A DNA stretch of 64,000 nt, taken from Haematococcus lacustris (taxonomy: Eukaryota; Chlorophyta; Chlorophyceae; Chlamydomonadales; Haematococcaceae). Under the pieces are notes generated by a model, which was not told the origin of the DNA, made no database searches, and worked only from the letters and a program-made list of their open reading frames with translations. The stretch spans positions 11,028,621 to 11,092,620 of the forward strand of contig JASKMD010000012.1 in NCBI GenBank assembly GCA_030144725.1. The letters run 5' to 3'. Both the position numbers and the translations under genes were made by a program. Shown one piece after another: positions 40,301 through 64,000 of the stretch; within the stretch, counting starts at the first letter, position 1, and the number at the start of each line of letters is the position of its first letter.

Positions 40301-42432
40301 TGGCGGCACAGCTCAGTGAAGATGACCGGGTCATAGCGCCCAGCCTTTGCGAGACTCCAGGCCAGGTTAGACAGGTCCATGGGAGTGAACACCAGGGCAG
40401 GGGCTGCACCCGCCTGCTGCTGCCCCACGCCTCCTTGCCGTGACCTGCTGCTGTCGCTGCGGTCATGGCTAGCAGTGGCGACCTGTGGTTGCAGCCGATG
40501 CGCGGGCCCCTGCAGCTTGGGTGTGGAAGGTAGGAGGAGCTCTGGGCTGCGGGAGGCAAGCTGGTCAGCGTTCCTACTGTGCCGCCAAGCAGCCGCCGCA
40601 GCCCCTTCCCTGCTGCCGCTGTCATGCCCCCAGCTGCCTCGCTGGCCGGCTGCCTGCTCCACCCAGCCTGTCCCCTGACCCTTGCCTGCATCCTGGCCCG
40701 AAGCCGTTGCCCCGGCTGCTTTCAAGCGGGCCCGCACAGCCGACATCACAGCCTGCCATGTGGGCTCGTCATCGATGTGCAAGGCAGTGAGGCCCCAGGT
40801 CAGGTTGGCCAGGGTCTGGGCTGTGACGTTGCCTGTCCCGGAGGAGAGCGCCGCCGTTGCAGCAAATGCTGTGGCTCATCCTCCGCCAGGTCAGGGGTGA
40901 AGGCTGGTGCCCCAGTCGGCCCCAGGCCCACATCACATTGGCGACCTGGAGGCATGCCAACATGCTTGCACCATGCTTGCAGGCTCATGCACGGCATAGG
41001 GTCCTCCGCCTTAGTGCTGGCCTTTCATGGATTCAGGATCAGCACGAGGTGTGAAGGGCAACAGAGGAGAGCAACAGGCAGACCAGGCAGGAAACATGTG
41101 CAAAGACCCACAGTGCCTGTCCTGCTGCTGCTGTTGCTGCTGTCCCCACAGCTACCTCAGCTGCTGCTCATGCTTGTGTGCATGTCATCGCTGCTGCTCC
41201 TGCTCCTGCTGCTGTTCATGCTGCTGCTCCTAACCCTGTGTCTGCCATTGCTGCTCCTGCTGCTGCAGCGCACCCTCACCAGGCAGTACATCAGGCAGAC
41301 CCACACGGCCCCACACATCCCTGGTGCCCCACACCCCGTGTTCTCCATGTTCTTTCAGCCCGCCCCTGGCAGCCTCCAGACAGCAGCTTCCTGGCATTGC
41401 ACCTGCTGGTGTCTGCTCACCCCATCCTACCTCTCTTGACGTGAAGTAGGACAGGCAGCGCACGACTTCCAAGTCCAATTTACCCAGGAAGGCGTGGACA
41501 TCTTCCCAATCCCAGACCTCCTCCTTAGTCTGCGCCCACCCATGTCGGTTGTGGGCTAGGCGGTTGATCAGGCAGGCCACATGCACATGGTTGAACAGCT
41601 TTCCTTGCTGCTCCCACACAGACAGCAGCTGGTGGAAGGAGGAGCAGCGTGAGATGTATTTAGTCATCTGAGCAAAGCCAATGAGCTCATCGCTGTCACC
41701 TTGGCTGCTGGGCCCAGCTGCTTTGAAGTTGGGATGGGGGCTGAGTTGGGGGCTTGCCAGCTGAGATCGGCCATATCTCCCTGCTGCCATATAATGCCTG
41801 CGGAACTGCACATGCTGATGTTGATGTCGCTGCTGCGGCCGCGGTGGGTAACGCTCTTGCTGCTGCCGCTGCATGCTGTGAGGTATAGGCCTTGAAGATT
41901 GATTTTGTAGCACGAAGTTGTTTGCCTCTTGTGGCAAGGTCGGCTGCGTAGGGTACGCTGAAGGAGCACTGGGCTGCTTGGTCTGCTCGGTCTGGTTTTG
42001 TATGTCTGCTTGGTCTGCTGCTGTTGATTGTACTGATGGATCTGTTTGTCGGCTGGGTTCCATATGCTCAAGGAGTGCATCAGTCGAAAGTTCCCGATCA
42101 GGGCTGAATGGAATGTTGAAGCAGTCTTCATCGTCGTCGTACAACTCACTGTGCCGCTGCCAGCGTAGCGCCCGCAGCTGTGCCTCCGGCGTTGGGCTGC
42201 TGCGCGCCGCGAGACAAAGTGTCCAGCGGAGAGCATTGTTCCTTACGAACTGCAGCCTATGCAAGGGGGTAACTGCTCTGAGCGCATCGCCCTGCCGGCA
42301 GCTGCCAAGGTGTGCTGCTTTCCCTGCTCTGTCTAGCCCACTGCTTACATGCACGCTGGCGTGAGCCCCCATGTTATATGTTATATGTTGCTCAATCCGA
42401 TGTCGCATGCATTCATGCATGCACGCACGCAA
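37311..42432 (-). CDS. RAP-domain protein with tandem helical repeats (organelle RNA-binding type)
   Basis: Proteins of this class (OPR/FASTK-like repeats plus RAP) act in chloroplast or mitochondrial RNA processing in algae. Exons that fit: 41,431-42,432 (possible ATG at 42,432; later Met codons possible), 40,294 to about 40,782, about 38,778-40,056 with one frame change near 39,300, 38,091-38,224 and 37,311-37,664. Repeats of the type ANELSNLLWACAQ, LTNTLWAYARAG, LSKIAWAMATAG and LSNLAWSLAKAG are visible. The last exon has the RAP signature: VEVNGPLHY, PTGKKLLRNAFLARRGYRVV, VAWWQW, DRAQQYLRDLL. The region 40,780-40,980 has conserved words in more than one frame, so its exon structure is unclear. 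The N-terminal region is Gln-rich and may include a transit peptide. Confidence 0.83.
38318..38462. repeat. About 12-bp tandem repeat (tatcttggccat) in a RAP intron
   Basis: Around a dozen imperfect copies of atatcttggcc(a/t) lie in the intron between exons 38,778-40,056 and 38,091-38,224. It is followed by G-rich gggtggggagg repeats to about 38,710. Confidence 0.85.
40101..40240. repeat. (CCCCCT)n hexanucleotide array in a RAP intron
   Basis: About 22 units of ccctcc-type hexamer lie directly upstream (gene strand) of the 38,778-40,056 exon block. It forms the polypurine strand of the transcript. Confidence 0.92.
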
Positions 42433-42615
42433 AGACAGGATGTTTGCGCGTTGTGACCAATGCGTCCCTGAACTGCTGGCGTAAGTGTAATGATAAACAC
42501 AGCTTCTAGCACCTTCATAGCACCGTCAAAGTCTCCAAGAACATATCACCTAGCCCCCCACCGGTCCCTATTGTTCGCCCATTTGGTACACAAGCTACCC
42601 ACTTTGATAAGACTT

Positions 42616-42845
42616 ATCTTTGAGTGCACTGCCACGAGTTTCATCAGGGAGCATCTGGAGTTTGCCATGACTTTACAGAACAATAATGAGAACTTGTATG
42701 ACTTCATGTTGAGCCCATGTGCACCTTTGTTTGTGCACCTTGCTTTGAAGTGCATTACAGAAAGTCCCGAACCCCTAGAGGGGGAGGGCGGCCTAGCAGC
42801 CTAACGGCTGACGGCTTAAGCGGTGTAAGCCACATCATCATCACT
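42616..42845 (+). mobile_element. LINE (non-LTR retrotransposon) 3' end, 5'-truncated
   Basis: Nearly identical to 62,949-63,178. The encoded tail reads FECTATSFIREHLEF then ...LFVHLALKC, and stops in gagggggagggcggcc. The 3' end finishes in gccacatcatcatca, a short repeat tail. The zinc-ribbon Cys pair seen in the longer copy is missing here because of truncation. Confidence 0.65.
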
Positions 42846-42924
42846 TACACTCCTCTTCCTTGCGTGTGTGTGGAAAGGCATACAAGGAAGCTGGGACCCT
42901 ATGGTGCGTTTCGCCCAGGAGGAA

Positions 42925-43180
42925 AGGAGCCTCAGCTCCAGTTGCTCAGGGCACAAAACTTGGACTTCCATGGCTTACTCCCGGTTCTGAAAGCACTGCC
43001 TACGCTGCATAACTTGCAGCTGTCTGGGTACAAAGTGTGGCTGCAGCAGCAGATGAAGGCGCTGCTGGCCGCTAAGCAACTCACCTGTCTCCAGCTAGAC
43101 TCAATAACTGCGCTGGGCAGCTCGTGTGCAAAGGCACCATGCAGCTGGCAGCGGCTGGAGGTGACCGGCCGCTGCATCCC
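42925..43180 (+). pseudogene. LRR-type protein fragment
   Basis: One frame reads PVLKALPTLHNLQLSGYKVW, then LLAAKQLTCLQLDSITALGS and CSWQRLEVTG. The L-x-x-L-x-L spacing is that of leucine-rich repeats. There is no start, no clear splice context and the frame ends soon after, so I take it as a relic. It begins about 80 bp past the LINE 3' end. Confidence 0.45.
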
Positions 43181-44079
43181 CTCACCTGCCGCTGCATCCC
43201 CTCACCCAGCCCCTCATCAGCCCCATAACAGCTTGTAGTGACCTGGTGGCTGCCGCAGTTTGCAACATGACGCAGGCCTGAGCTGGTCCACCCTTCCTGC
43301 GACAGTGGAGGATGCAGGCCAACCAGCGGCAGAGCCGCACCTGCCAGCAGTGATGACGTGAACAACGGGAAGCAGCGCTGCAGCCACTGTGGTGTGATGG
43401 GCTGGAAGAGGTGGTGGGTCCTCCACAATGTGAGCGGGTGCATTCCTGCACTGGGTCCATTGCGCCAATGATGCACCCACCTGGCATTCCATGGATGGAG
43501 CCTGGTCCCTTCATTGAGTTTCTAGCATCACCTGGTGCACCTCATGCCCACAATTACCCATGTCAGCTTTAGGCAGACAACAGGTGTTGCAAGCACAGCC
43601 ATGTGCGAGGCCCTGCAGCTCATTGCCCAACAGGTCTGGGCTAATGGCTGGACCTCCACATCATGTCAGGCTTGCAGCTGCCCCCATGCTGCCAGTCCCT
43701 GAGCTGTAGCATGGAAGACGCAGAGTGCAGAGAAAAGTGCAGAGATCCTAGGTATGAGGCAGGGCAACACTAGCACCGCACATACAGATGTAGCCAATCC
43801 TAGGTGTGAGAGAGGGCTAGGAGGGTGCAGAAGGATGGAAGGTCATAGCACCAAGCCTGTGAGGGGCAATCCTTGTTTAATGAGTTTTGTTTGCCTGAAA
43901 AGTGCGGAGTCAGATTTGAGGTGTTGTGAGGACCAGGGCCAAAGCCAGCCACCATTCTTGACATGCCACGCCATGCATGTGTGTTGGTGTGTTGCTGCCA
44001 GTATGTGCCAATTGGATCTAATGTATGTATGTTGAGTGCATCCACGTCATGCATACGGACGACCCTACCCTGGTGGCCA
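43181..44079. other. No intact gene; element debris
   Basis: Nothing codes convincingly. 43,605-43,680 repeats the family-B element block at 34,845-34,900 (cagctcattgcccaacaggtctgg... ctggacctccacatcatgtcagg). Confidence 0.45.
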
Positions 44080-44277
44080 CCTTTCCCCCACGGGCTGCAG
44101 CTATCTGGTCTGTTTACTGCAGGGATGTGCAGACAGGGAAGACCTCGCAATCAATGTAGGCAAGTCAAAGGAGATGGTCTTCAATAGCAACGCACAAACT
44201 GCCATCCCTAGCGTAGGCATCTCGCCAGCAGTTCTGAACAGCACCTCGCTCATCATCCCAACAGGCAACAAGTAACA
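44080..44277 (+). mobile_element. Reverse-transcriptase fragment (LINE)
   Basis: One frame reads LSPTGCSYLVCLLQGC then DLAINVGKSKEMVFNSNA and continues to a stop at 44,275-44,277. The GLxINxxKSKxMVF block is the thumb-side region after the YADD box of non-LTR reverse transcriptases. The YADD box itself is absent, so this is a decayed piece. Confidence 0.55.
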
Positions 44278-44756
44278 ATGCAAAGGCCAGGTAAAGGAGT
44301 CCAACATTGGAGCTGGCGTTGTGAATGGTTGGAGTGAAACAAGCACGGGTGTGCATAAGTAAGGATCTCCCGCCTGGGGTACAGCCTGCTCCCACCACCA
44401 CGATGGGGCAACTGTTGACCAGCATGGCTGCCACTGCAGCACCAGGCGGTGGGCTGTCCTGCGCTTTACACCTGCATGCGAGGCGGAGCACACGTGGTGG
44501 TGGCATGTCATGGTACATCTAGTGACAGCATGCCCACTGATGTAAGCATGCACAGCAACTAGGAGATGCAGGCTGCAAGGGCAGCCCAGCAGGTCAGCCC
44601 TGCTACCAAGTGTCCGCTGTAAACCCCGCCTACTCGCCAACAGGCCCCACACGGAGCAGCAGCCCACATCGTGTCAGCTTCAGCTGATGTGTACCTGGTA
44701 AACCTCCTTAAGGGTGGCCCTGTCTGCATCCCTGTGACAGGGCTATAGCTACAGCC

Positions 44757-45260
44757 CGGCTGCACACCGCCAAGCGCACCAAGGCTGAGCAGGCAGCTGA
44801 GCTTACCAATGGCACAGGCCAAGGCAGGGGCAAGGCTGCAAAGCCAGCACCCAGACAGGCAGGTGGATAGACAGGGACTGCAATGCGGCATTGAACATGC
44901 AACGCATCAGTGCCAGCAGGTGGGGCCAGCTGGAGCTATGCTCAACGATTGAGCGGCCTGAGCTCACCGCCAAGGGCAAGGAGCACCCTGACCTGGTCTA
45001 TAAGCGGCTGCAAAACAGCACGCCTGCGACCTAGCAACAGCGGCCTGCTATGGTGCAGCAATGTGCCTCATGGGCCCACTCTTGAGATGTCATCAGCTAA
45101 CATCAGTGCATGCATGTCATGCCAACTCTAGGCTATAGCCCTGTCAAGGGGGCTAGGCAGTAATGTACGTGGTAGGCAGCCATACAGGTACTCCATACAG
45201 ACAATTCACCACTCTTAGCGAGGGAACCCGACATTGCATTTGCGTGGTACTTATTGCCCG
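44757..45260 (+). mobile_element. Family-A Fanzor-like relic, C-terminal part plus 3' region
   Basis: The frame reads RTKAEQAAELTNG, a Lys/Ala/Pro linker, GGWIDRDCNAALNMQRI, then LVYKRLQNSTPAT-stop near 45,033. DRDCNAALNM is the RuvC-III motif with its catalytic Asp. The DNA at 45,075-45,250 matches the 3' region of the other family-A copies (gtcatcagctaacatcagtgcatgcatgtcatgcc, gtactccatacagacaa). No RuvC-I or RuvC-II region precedes it. Confidence 0.55.
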
Positions 45261-45539
45261 CTAGGCTGAGGAGCGGGGTGATGCTTCTGCTTGGATCGCT
45301 GCTTCTGATCTGCTTAAGCTTGTCCTCAGGCTGGCGCTCCGCTGAACGCCTAATAGCCTAGTAGCTTAGCAGCCTAATAATGCCCAGGCCAATTCCGGAA
45401 TAACAGAGCTTCATCACTCCATGAATTCCCGGGTAAACTCAGGTTGCTCTAAAAAGCCACATCCGTCGCAAAACACATAGCGCGGAAGGGTACCGCCAAG
45501 CAAGGGCACCCAGTGGTGGCTTGCATCCAGCCCCAATTC

Positions 45540-46660
45540 CAGCACCTGGCAGCAGCCAACTTCCCTGGAGGCCAACCTAAAGCACATCACCGTCTCCCTG
45601 TCTACCTGGGACACTGTGTGGGAGGTGTACCGGGACCCCAAGTGGCGCTGGAGCAGTTCTTCAAGAAGGTGAGGGTGGGTGGGTGGGTAAGGGACTGAGA
45701 GGTGGTGGGTTGGGCATAAAGTGAAAGAGTGGTTGACTGTGCCATGCCTAACCTAGTGCCACCATGTCAGCCATCCTGTGTGCCTTGTGTGCATGGCTGT
45801 TGTTGGAGGAGGTGGCGCAGGTGTCCATGGAGCGCCACGAGTGTGCCAAGCAGCTGGTGGTATTCATTGAAGCAGCTGGCATTGGCACTGGGGGAGGCTG
45901 GGGTGCTGACGTGGTGTTGTGTGCCTGCTGCAAGGTGGTGTGCAGGCCCAGGGGCACAGACCTGCTGTGGGGCAGGGTGGTGCTTGTGGATGAGCACCGC
46001 AGCAGCCGGGTCAGCTCAGCAGTGAATGGCAAGCAGCCCTGCGAGGAGGAGCTGGACCATGAGCAGCCCCACCAGGCCTGCAGGCTGGAAGCCCCCAGCA
46101 GGGCAGGTTCACCACCGCCTGCTGCGCCAAGCCTGGAGCCAGCAGCCTGAGCAGCCAGTGCCGGGCATGATGTGGTGCCCTGTAGTCGCCCCTCGCAAAC
46201 CCCCACAGCCCACAGCAGGCAGGCAGCCACACAGCCAACAGCCTCAGCACCTGGACCCAGCACTCCCCTGCCAGCCAAGCGCAGCAAGCGCACCAAGGCT
46301 GAGCAGGCAGCTGAGCCCGCCAGCCAAACCACGAACCACAGCCAGGCAGGTGGATGGACAGGGACTGCAATGCAGCGGCGAACATGCAGCGCAATGGGGA
46401 GAGCAGATGGCGGCCGCTGGAGCTGTGCTACTGGCCAGACCAGGGAGCGCTGCCAGCTAAGGGCAAGGAGTACCCTGGCCTGGGCTACAAGCGGGTGCGA
46501 GACCGCCTACCCAAGGCCCAGCAGCTGCAGTAGCCTGCTGAGGCACAGTAGTGTATGCCCCGTTCTTGAGCTGTCATCAGCTTACATTTAGTGCTTGCAG
46601 GTCATGCCAAGTCTGCACCCTAGCCCTCGCGTTCAGGCAACAGTGTAGGTGGTAGGCACT
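45540..46660 (+). pseudogene. Fanzor-like (TnpB-derived, RNA-guided nuclease family) pseudogene
   Basis: This is the longest family-A relic. In order: SLEANLKHITVSLSTWDTVW, ALEQFFKK with a donor at 45,669, then the second exon VSMERHECAKQLVVFIEAAG, GGGWGADVVLCACCKVVCR, RVVLVDEHRSSRVSSAVNG, RSKRTKAEQAAEP, WMDRDCNAAANMQRNG and GKEYPGLGYKRVRDRLPK, stop near 46,533. VDEH(R/x)S with its Glu fits the Fanzor RuvC-II position and DRDxNAxxN fits RuvC-III; the expected Cys-x-x-Cys after it is lost. The pieces lie in different frames (at least four shifts after 45,650), so no functional protein can be made. The family link rests on motif recognition only. Confidence 0.55.
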
Positions 46661-47706
46661 CATGCACCATGTTCATGTGCACTGTGCATACTCCCACAGC
46701 CCATTGACACCATTTGAACAGTCCCGCTAGTGGTCCTAAGTAGTCCCTAGTGGGCCGACTCAAGTGGAGGCCCTAGTGTGGGACAAGAGGGCTGGCGTTC
46801 CGCAGATTATAAGACACTTTTCATCATCCAGCCGTCACGGTGATGGTGGTTTGAACTATGCAAGGCTGTAGCTTGTGCCTGTGACACTGCGGCTGGCCTT
46901 AGCAGCCAGTCTGAGACAGCCAACAGCCGCTCAGTAGTAACCCCGCGCCTGCACCGCCCTGCTAATGCCGCCATGCCCACACAGTTGGTTGTGTGAGAAT
47001 GTTTTGCCAGCTTGCAAGACAGGGTGGCCAGGTGGTGGCTGGTGCCGTGACTTGGTGTCCCAATGGCTTGGCTTTAGTGCCCACCGCTGCGAGTGTGGTG
47101 GAGTGGGAAGCTGACCTCAAGGCAGGGTGGTGGTGCCATTGACCAGCATGGCTGCCACTGCAGCACCAGGTGCACTTGTGCTCAGCTCATCACCACACCT
47201 GAGCTTCACCAGATGGTGAGGACAAAGCATCAACTTTACGCATTACTGCCCTCATCATCTCCTTAACCTCTGCATGCAGGCAACGGCGCAAGGAGGGGCA
47301 AGCAGTGCATGCCAGTGAGTATTGTGTGCAAGTGCTGCACAACTGCATGGCTGACCTACTGCTTGGCAGCAGTTTTCACCTTTCATCTCCATCTTCATGT
47401 CGAACCACATCTCACGCAAGAGCTTCATATTCTGATCTGTGGAGGCAGCGTCCTGTGCCCACCACCCAGCAACTAGACATAAGCAGGTGGTGTGATGTTT
47501 GAGACAACAGTCAGATGCACATGGCATGAGGTAATAGACATGTAAGGCAGATGAGTCATTGCTCCCACCATCCCTTTCACCACTGCTAACATGTCCACAC
47601 CACACTGTTTACTGTAACGTGCAGCCCCATCACATACCTGGGCACGGGGGCAGGGAGGCTGGTTGCATCGCGAGCATGTTATCCCTAGCTTAAAGTGTTC
47701 ACTCAC
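46661..47706. other. Partial third copy of the CHD copy 2 C-terminal module, otherwise no gene
   Basis: 47,470-47,640 repeats (on the minus strand) the sequence before the exon at 48,154-48,321 (gcacgttacag..., atgactcatctgcct..., gactgttgtctcaaacat) but runs into unrelated sequence where that exon should begin. 46,661-47,470 shows nothing I can support. Confidence 0.5.
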
Positions 47707-61434
<13,728 letters not shown>

Positions 61435-62832
61435 GGCCAGCTGGCTTGTCAGACCCGCTGTGGGTCACGTTGGGTCAGGGCTAAGTCAGTGGCTCAGGCG
61501 CACAGGCGGTGACGGGCCCCTGCACTGAGGGAGGGGGTGTGCAGGTGGAGAAGGTAAGCAGGTGGCCCTGCAGGGTGCACCAGGGTGGCACGCTGACACG
61601 GGCGCAGCACCGGCTGACCCTTGAGCTGGCATAGTCCTTGGCTGCAGGCTTGTTATGGTGCAAAGTAACTAGGGGTCTGACTGCAAGCCTGTCCCGGGCC
61701 ATCCAACGTGGTCGTAGCTAGGCCTGGACACTACGCTACACTACACTACAGACTTCCAGACTCACTAATCATATGTTACTGTTTGGTGGATAGTCCCTGG
61801 GAACAACAGCTTCTACTTCTGCATGGCAGTGTGTTGGGCCCTTCCTAGCAGTGCGTGCATTTCAAAGAATGTGAAAATCTCTGCTATTTGCCCAGCACTG
61901 GCCAGCATGATTTTGTGGTCGACATCGCCATAATCATCACATGGCATTTGCCAAACTAGGCGCTACGGCAGATGTAAAGCTATCAGCATAAGCGCACGCG
62001 TCAAACAAGGTAGCGTGTGTCAGGCTATGTTCATTGCACGTCCAACTTGACTACCCCTGGGTTGTGGGCTCCCTTGGGATGAAGGGAAGTCAGGCGGTAG
62101 ACAGCCACAGCAGCTGGCAAGCAGCGTTTGAGGCCCAGGAAGCGCATCATGAAAAGCGTATGACAAACTGCGTTCCGATGACTTTGCATTACAAAAGCTA
62201 CTCAGGAACTGCTACATGACTAGAACAACTACATGTACTGCGCAATGGCAGCACTGATAGGATGTTGTTATACATTGATCAGGTGAGCTACATCTACAGT
62301 ATTTCTAGCCTCACCTACTTCAATTGTACTGCACTCAGCCTCACATCAGCACACACCTGGGATGAGACGTGGGCCACTTCTTGCTACTATAATGTAGCCA
62401 AGGGTAGCTCAACACGCGGACAACACGTTCGCCGAAAGAGCCTCCGATTCCTTAGTGCTTCCGTCGCTGTGAAGTGTAGCCTATTGTCACGCGGGGAGCG
62501 ATGGAGGCTGCGATGCGCTGCAGCGGCGGGCTTTCCAGGCTAGCCTTGTAGCTAGCATTGTAGTCCCTCACAGCACTGGGTCGAACAGAGCGTCAGCGAA
62601 CACACTGCTCACCTCCGCGCAATCATGATGTTTTCGCTTGCATGCTGTGCGTGCTGTGACCCTTATGACTCCATGCGGCTTGTGCGCTTGTGCAAGCGTG
62701 TGTTCTGAGGCTGTCTAAGTTCTAAAGATAATCATGTTCTGGGGATGTCTAAGTACTAGAACTCGCATGGCGTTGGTAATAATGATGACGAGAATGAATA
62801 GACGGACCGCGAAGTTGCCTTGCTCCTAGCAT
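61435..62832. other. Upstream region of CHD copy 2; no gene seen
   Basis: Lies 5' of the ATG at 61,434 (minus strand), so it should include the promoter and 5' UTR, but I see no clear TATA box or other signal. A short (acact)-like run is at 61,733-61,752. No frame on either strand has recognisable motifs. Confidence 0.45.
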
Positions 62833-62848
62833 CCAAACCAAACATGAC
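62833..62848. repeat. Target-site duplication, left copy
   Basis: The 16-bp ccaaaccaaacatgac is repeated exactly at 63,179-63,194, bracketing the LINE fragment. Confidence 0.85.
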
Positions 62849-63178
62849 AGCGGTCTGGGGGTGGAGAAGGCTCGGTTTGAGGGGGTGACTTTCATTGATC
62901 GCACATGCACCAGATGCACAGAGGGGGTAGTGGATGACGCCATGCATTTCATCTTTGAGTGCACTGCCACGAGTTCCATCAGGGAGCAGCCGGATTTTGC
63001 CATGTCTTTTCAGAACAATAATGAGAACTTGCATGACTTCATGTTGAGCCCATGTGCACCTTTGTTTGTGCACCTTGCTTTGAAGTGCGTTCCAGAAAGT
63101 CCCGAACCCCTAGAGGGGGAGGGCGGCCTAGCAGCCTAACGGCTGACGGCTTAAGCGGTGTAAGCCACATCATCATCA
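62849..63178 (+). mobile_element. 5'-truncated LINE insertion with 16-bp target-site duplication
   Basis: The 330-bp insert encodes CTRCTEGVVDDAMHFIFEC, a Cys-x2-Cys...His...Cys zinc knuckle of the type found at the C-terminus of non-LTR reverse transcriptases. It then runs ...IREQPDFAMSFQNNNEN to a stop in the ggcctagcagcctaacgg region, and ends in catcatca. Exact duplications at 62,833-62,848 and 63,179-63,194 mark target-primed insertion. 5' truncation and the matching copy at 42,616-42,845 agree with this. Confidence 0.8.
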
Positions 63179-63194
63179 CCAAACCAAACATGAC
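63179..63194. repeat. Target-site duplication, right copy
   Basis: Exact match to 62,833-62,848. It lies in sequence homologous to the family-B 3' flank, so the LINE landed in that older element. Confidence 0.85.
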
Positions 63195-63660
63195 TCATCA
63201 AACATGGAACAACATGGTTGGCTGTGGGTAATCTCACTCAGCCACAATCCAACTGTAGCGCCATTGGTCGCACCCTTGATGACCACAATCCCCACACCGG
63301 TGGCACGTTCACCCAAAGCACTGGAGACCACTGGGCACCCCATTACAACTAACTGCTTGATGCCATGCTAGGCTGCCAGTCTGCTTGAACTACTAGGCGC
63401 TATGGGGTATTGCGGGCCCGGCCATCAACACCACGCCGGTACTCTGCAGCCCGGTGCAACCTCTGCCTGGCCTTGGGCACCCCGTCATTGACCAGCTTGT
63501 AGCCCTGCCAGGGGCAGGCAGCTCCTCAATGCTCTTCCCGCTAGACACCTCAAAGGGGCGCTGCACACTCTCCCCAATGCGTTGAAAGTCGAGGCACGGG
63601 TTGATGTCACATTCCAGCCACCTGCCCCATGGATGCGCCTGTGATTGTAGCACTGGGCCT
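63195..63660 (-). mobile_element. Family-B Fanzor-like tail (frameshifted) plus 3' region
   Basis: The minus strand reads WLECDINPCLDFQRIGESVQ then RPFEVSSGKSIEELP. A frame change after GRATSW follows, and the tail lines up with RLHRAAEYRRGID in another frame. CDINPCLDF is the eroded DTNAxxNF motif. 63,195-63,410 is the 3' flank shared with 32,225-32,465. From 63,661 to the window end I see no supported gene. Confidence 0.5.
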
Positions 63661-64000
63661 GTTGCAGCCGGGGGGGGCTGGGCAAGTGCAGGGGGTTGGA
63701 CAAGGAGAGGGGGCAGGTGGCGTTGCAGGTGGCTTGACCCTCATCGCCAACGGTATTAACTTAGGCAGCTTGCTTCATAGGGCTTCCCCTTCCGGCCTGG
63801 TCAAGTAGTGTTGGTTGGTTCCTCCAACACAACCTGCAGGTGCAGCCAGTTCTGCTACGTCCCCAGATGATCACCCTTGGCACGCTTGAAGTAGCTCAAA
63901 CTAACAACCTCAGCGAATCGCTAACATGCACTTACCTCATTTTCCATGCCCACATCGGCACCCACCCCTACACCGCACCAGCCCTGCTACCCCTGCTTGC

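Overview
The window is nuclear DNA of a green alga. The evidence is high GC content, genes broken into many short exons by GT-AG (and one GC-AG) introns, many CAG/CTG and GC-rich pentanucleotide arrays, Gln-rich low-complexity protein segments, a plant/algal-type tRNA-Ala(AGC), and a RAP-domain organelle RNA-binding type gene. Together these suggest a chlamydomonadalean chlorophyte; a Haematococcus-like genome is my best guess, but I cannot confirm it without a search.

Layout. (1) 1-18.2 kb, plus strand: a large CHD3/Mi-2/PICKLE-type chromatin-remodelling ATPase gene. Its N-terminal exons lie left of the window and its stop is at 18,219. (2) 18.2-19.4 kb: arrays and mobile-element debris. (3) 19.5-27.0 kb, minus strand: a GH85 endo-beta-N-acetylglucosaminidase (ENGase), with a tRNA-Ala(AGC) nested in one intron. 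(4) 27.3-37.3 kb: a mosaic of decayed elements, including fragments with the RuvC-III signature of Fanzor/TnpB nucleases, plus two or three small unrecognised genes. (5) 37.3-42.4 kb, minus strand: a RAP-domain protein with tandem helical repeats. (6) 42.6-46.7 kb: LINE 3' ends, an LRR fragment, a reverse-transcriptase fragment and two Fanzor-like relics. (7) 47.7-61.4 kb, minus strand: a second, inverted copy of the CHD3-type gene, complete at its N-terminus (PHD finger, chromodomains, SNF2 ATPase). It reads in frame through 26 inferred exons but has a different, Lys/Glu/Gln repeat-rich C-terminus. (8) 62.8-63.7 kb: a 5'-truncated LINE with a 16-bp target duplication, inserted beside another Fanzor-like tail.

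The most striking structure is the inverted pair of CHD genes, about 9.3 kb and 8.3 kb of collinear exons facing each other across about 41 kb. Nearly every exon has the same length and phase, while the introns differ by repeat expansions and by element insertions present in only one arm. The second theme is the number of Fanzor-like C-terminal relics, in two families. One family carries a shared 3' segment with conserved hairpins that could be the remains of a guide (omega) RNA region. The host genes share no pathway: chromatin remodelling (CHD3), N-glycan/free-oligosaccharide turnover (ENGase) and organelle RNA metabolism (RAP).
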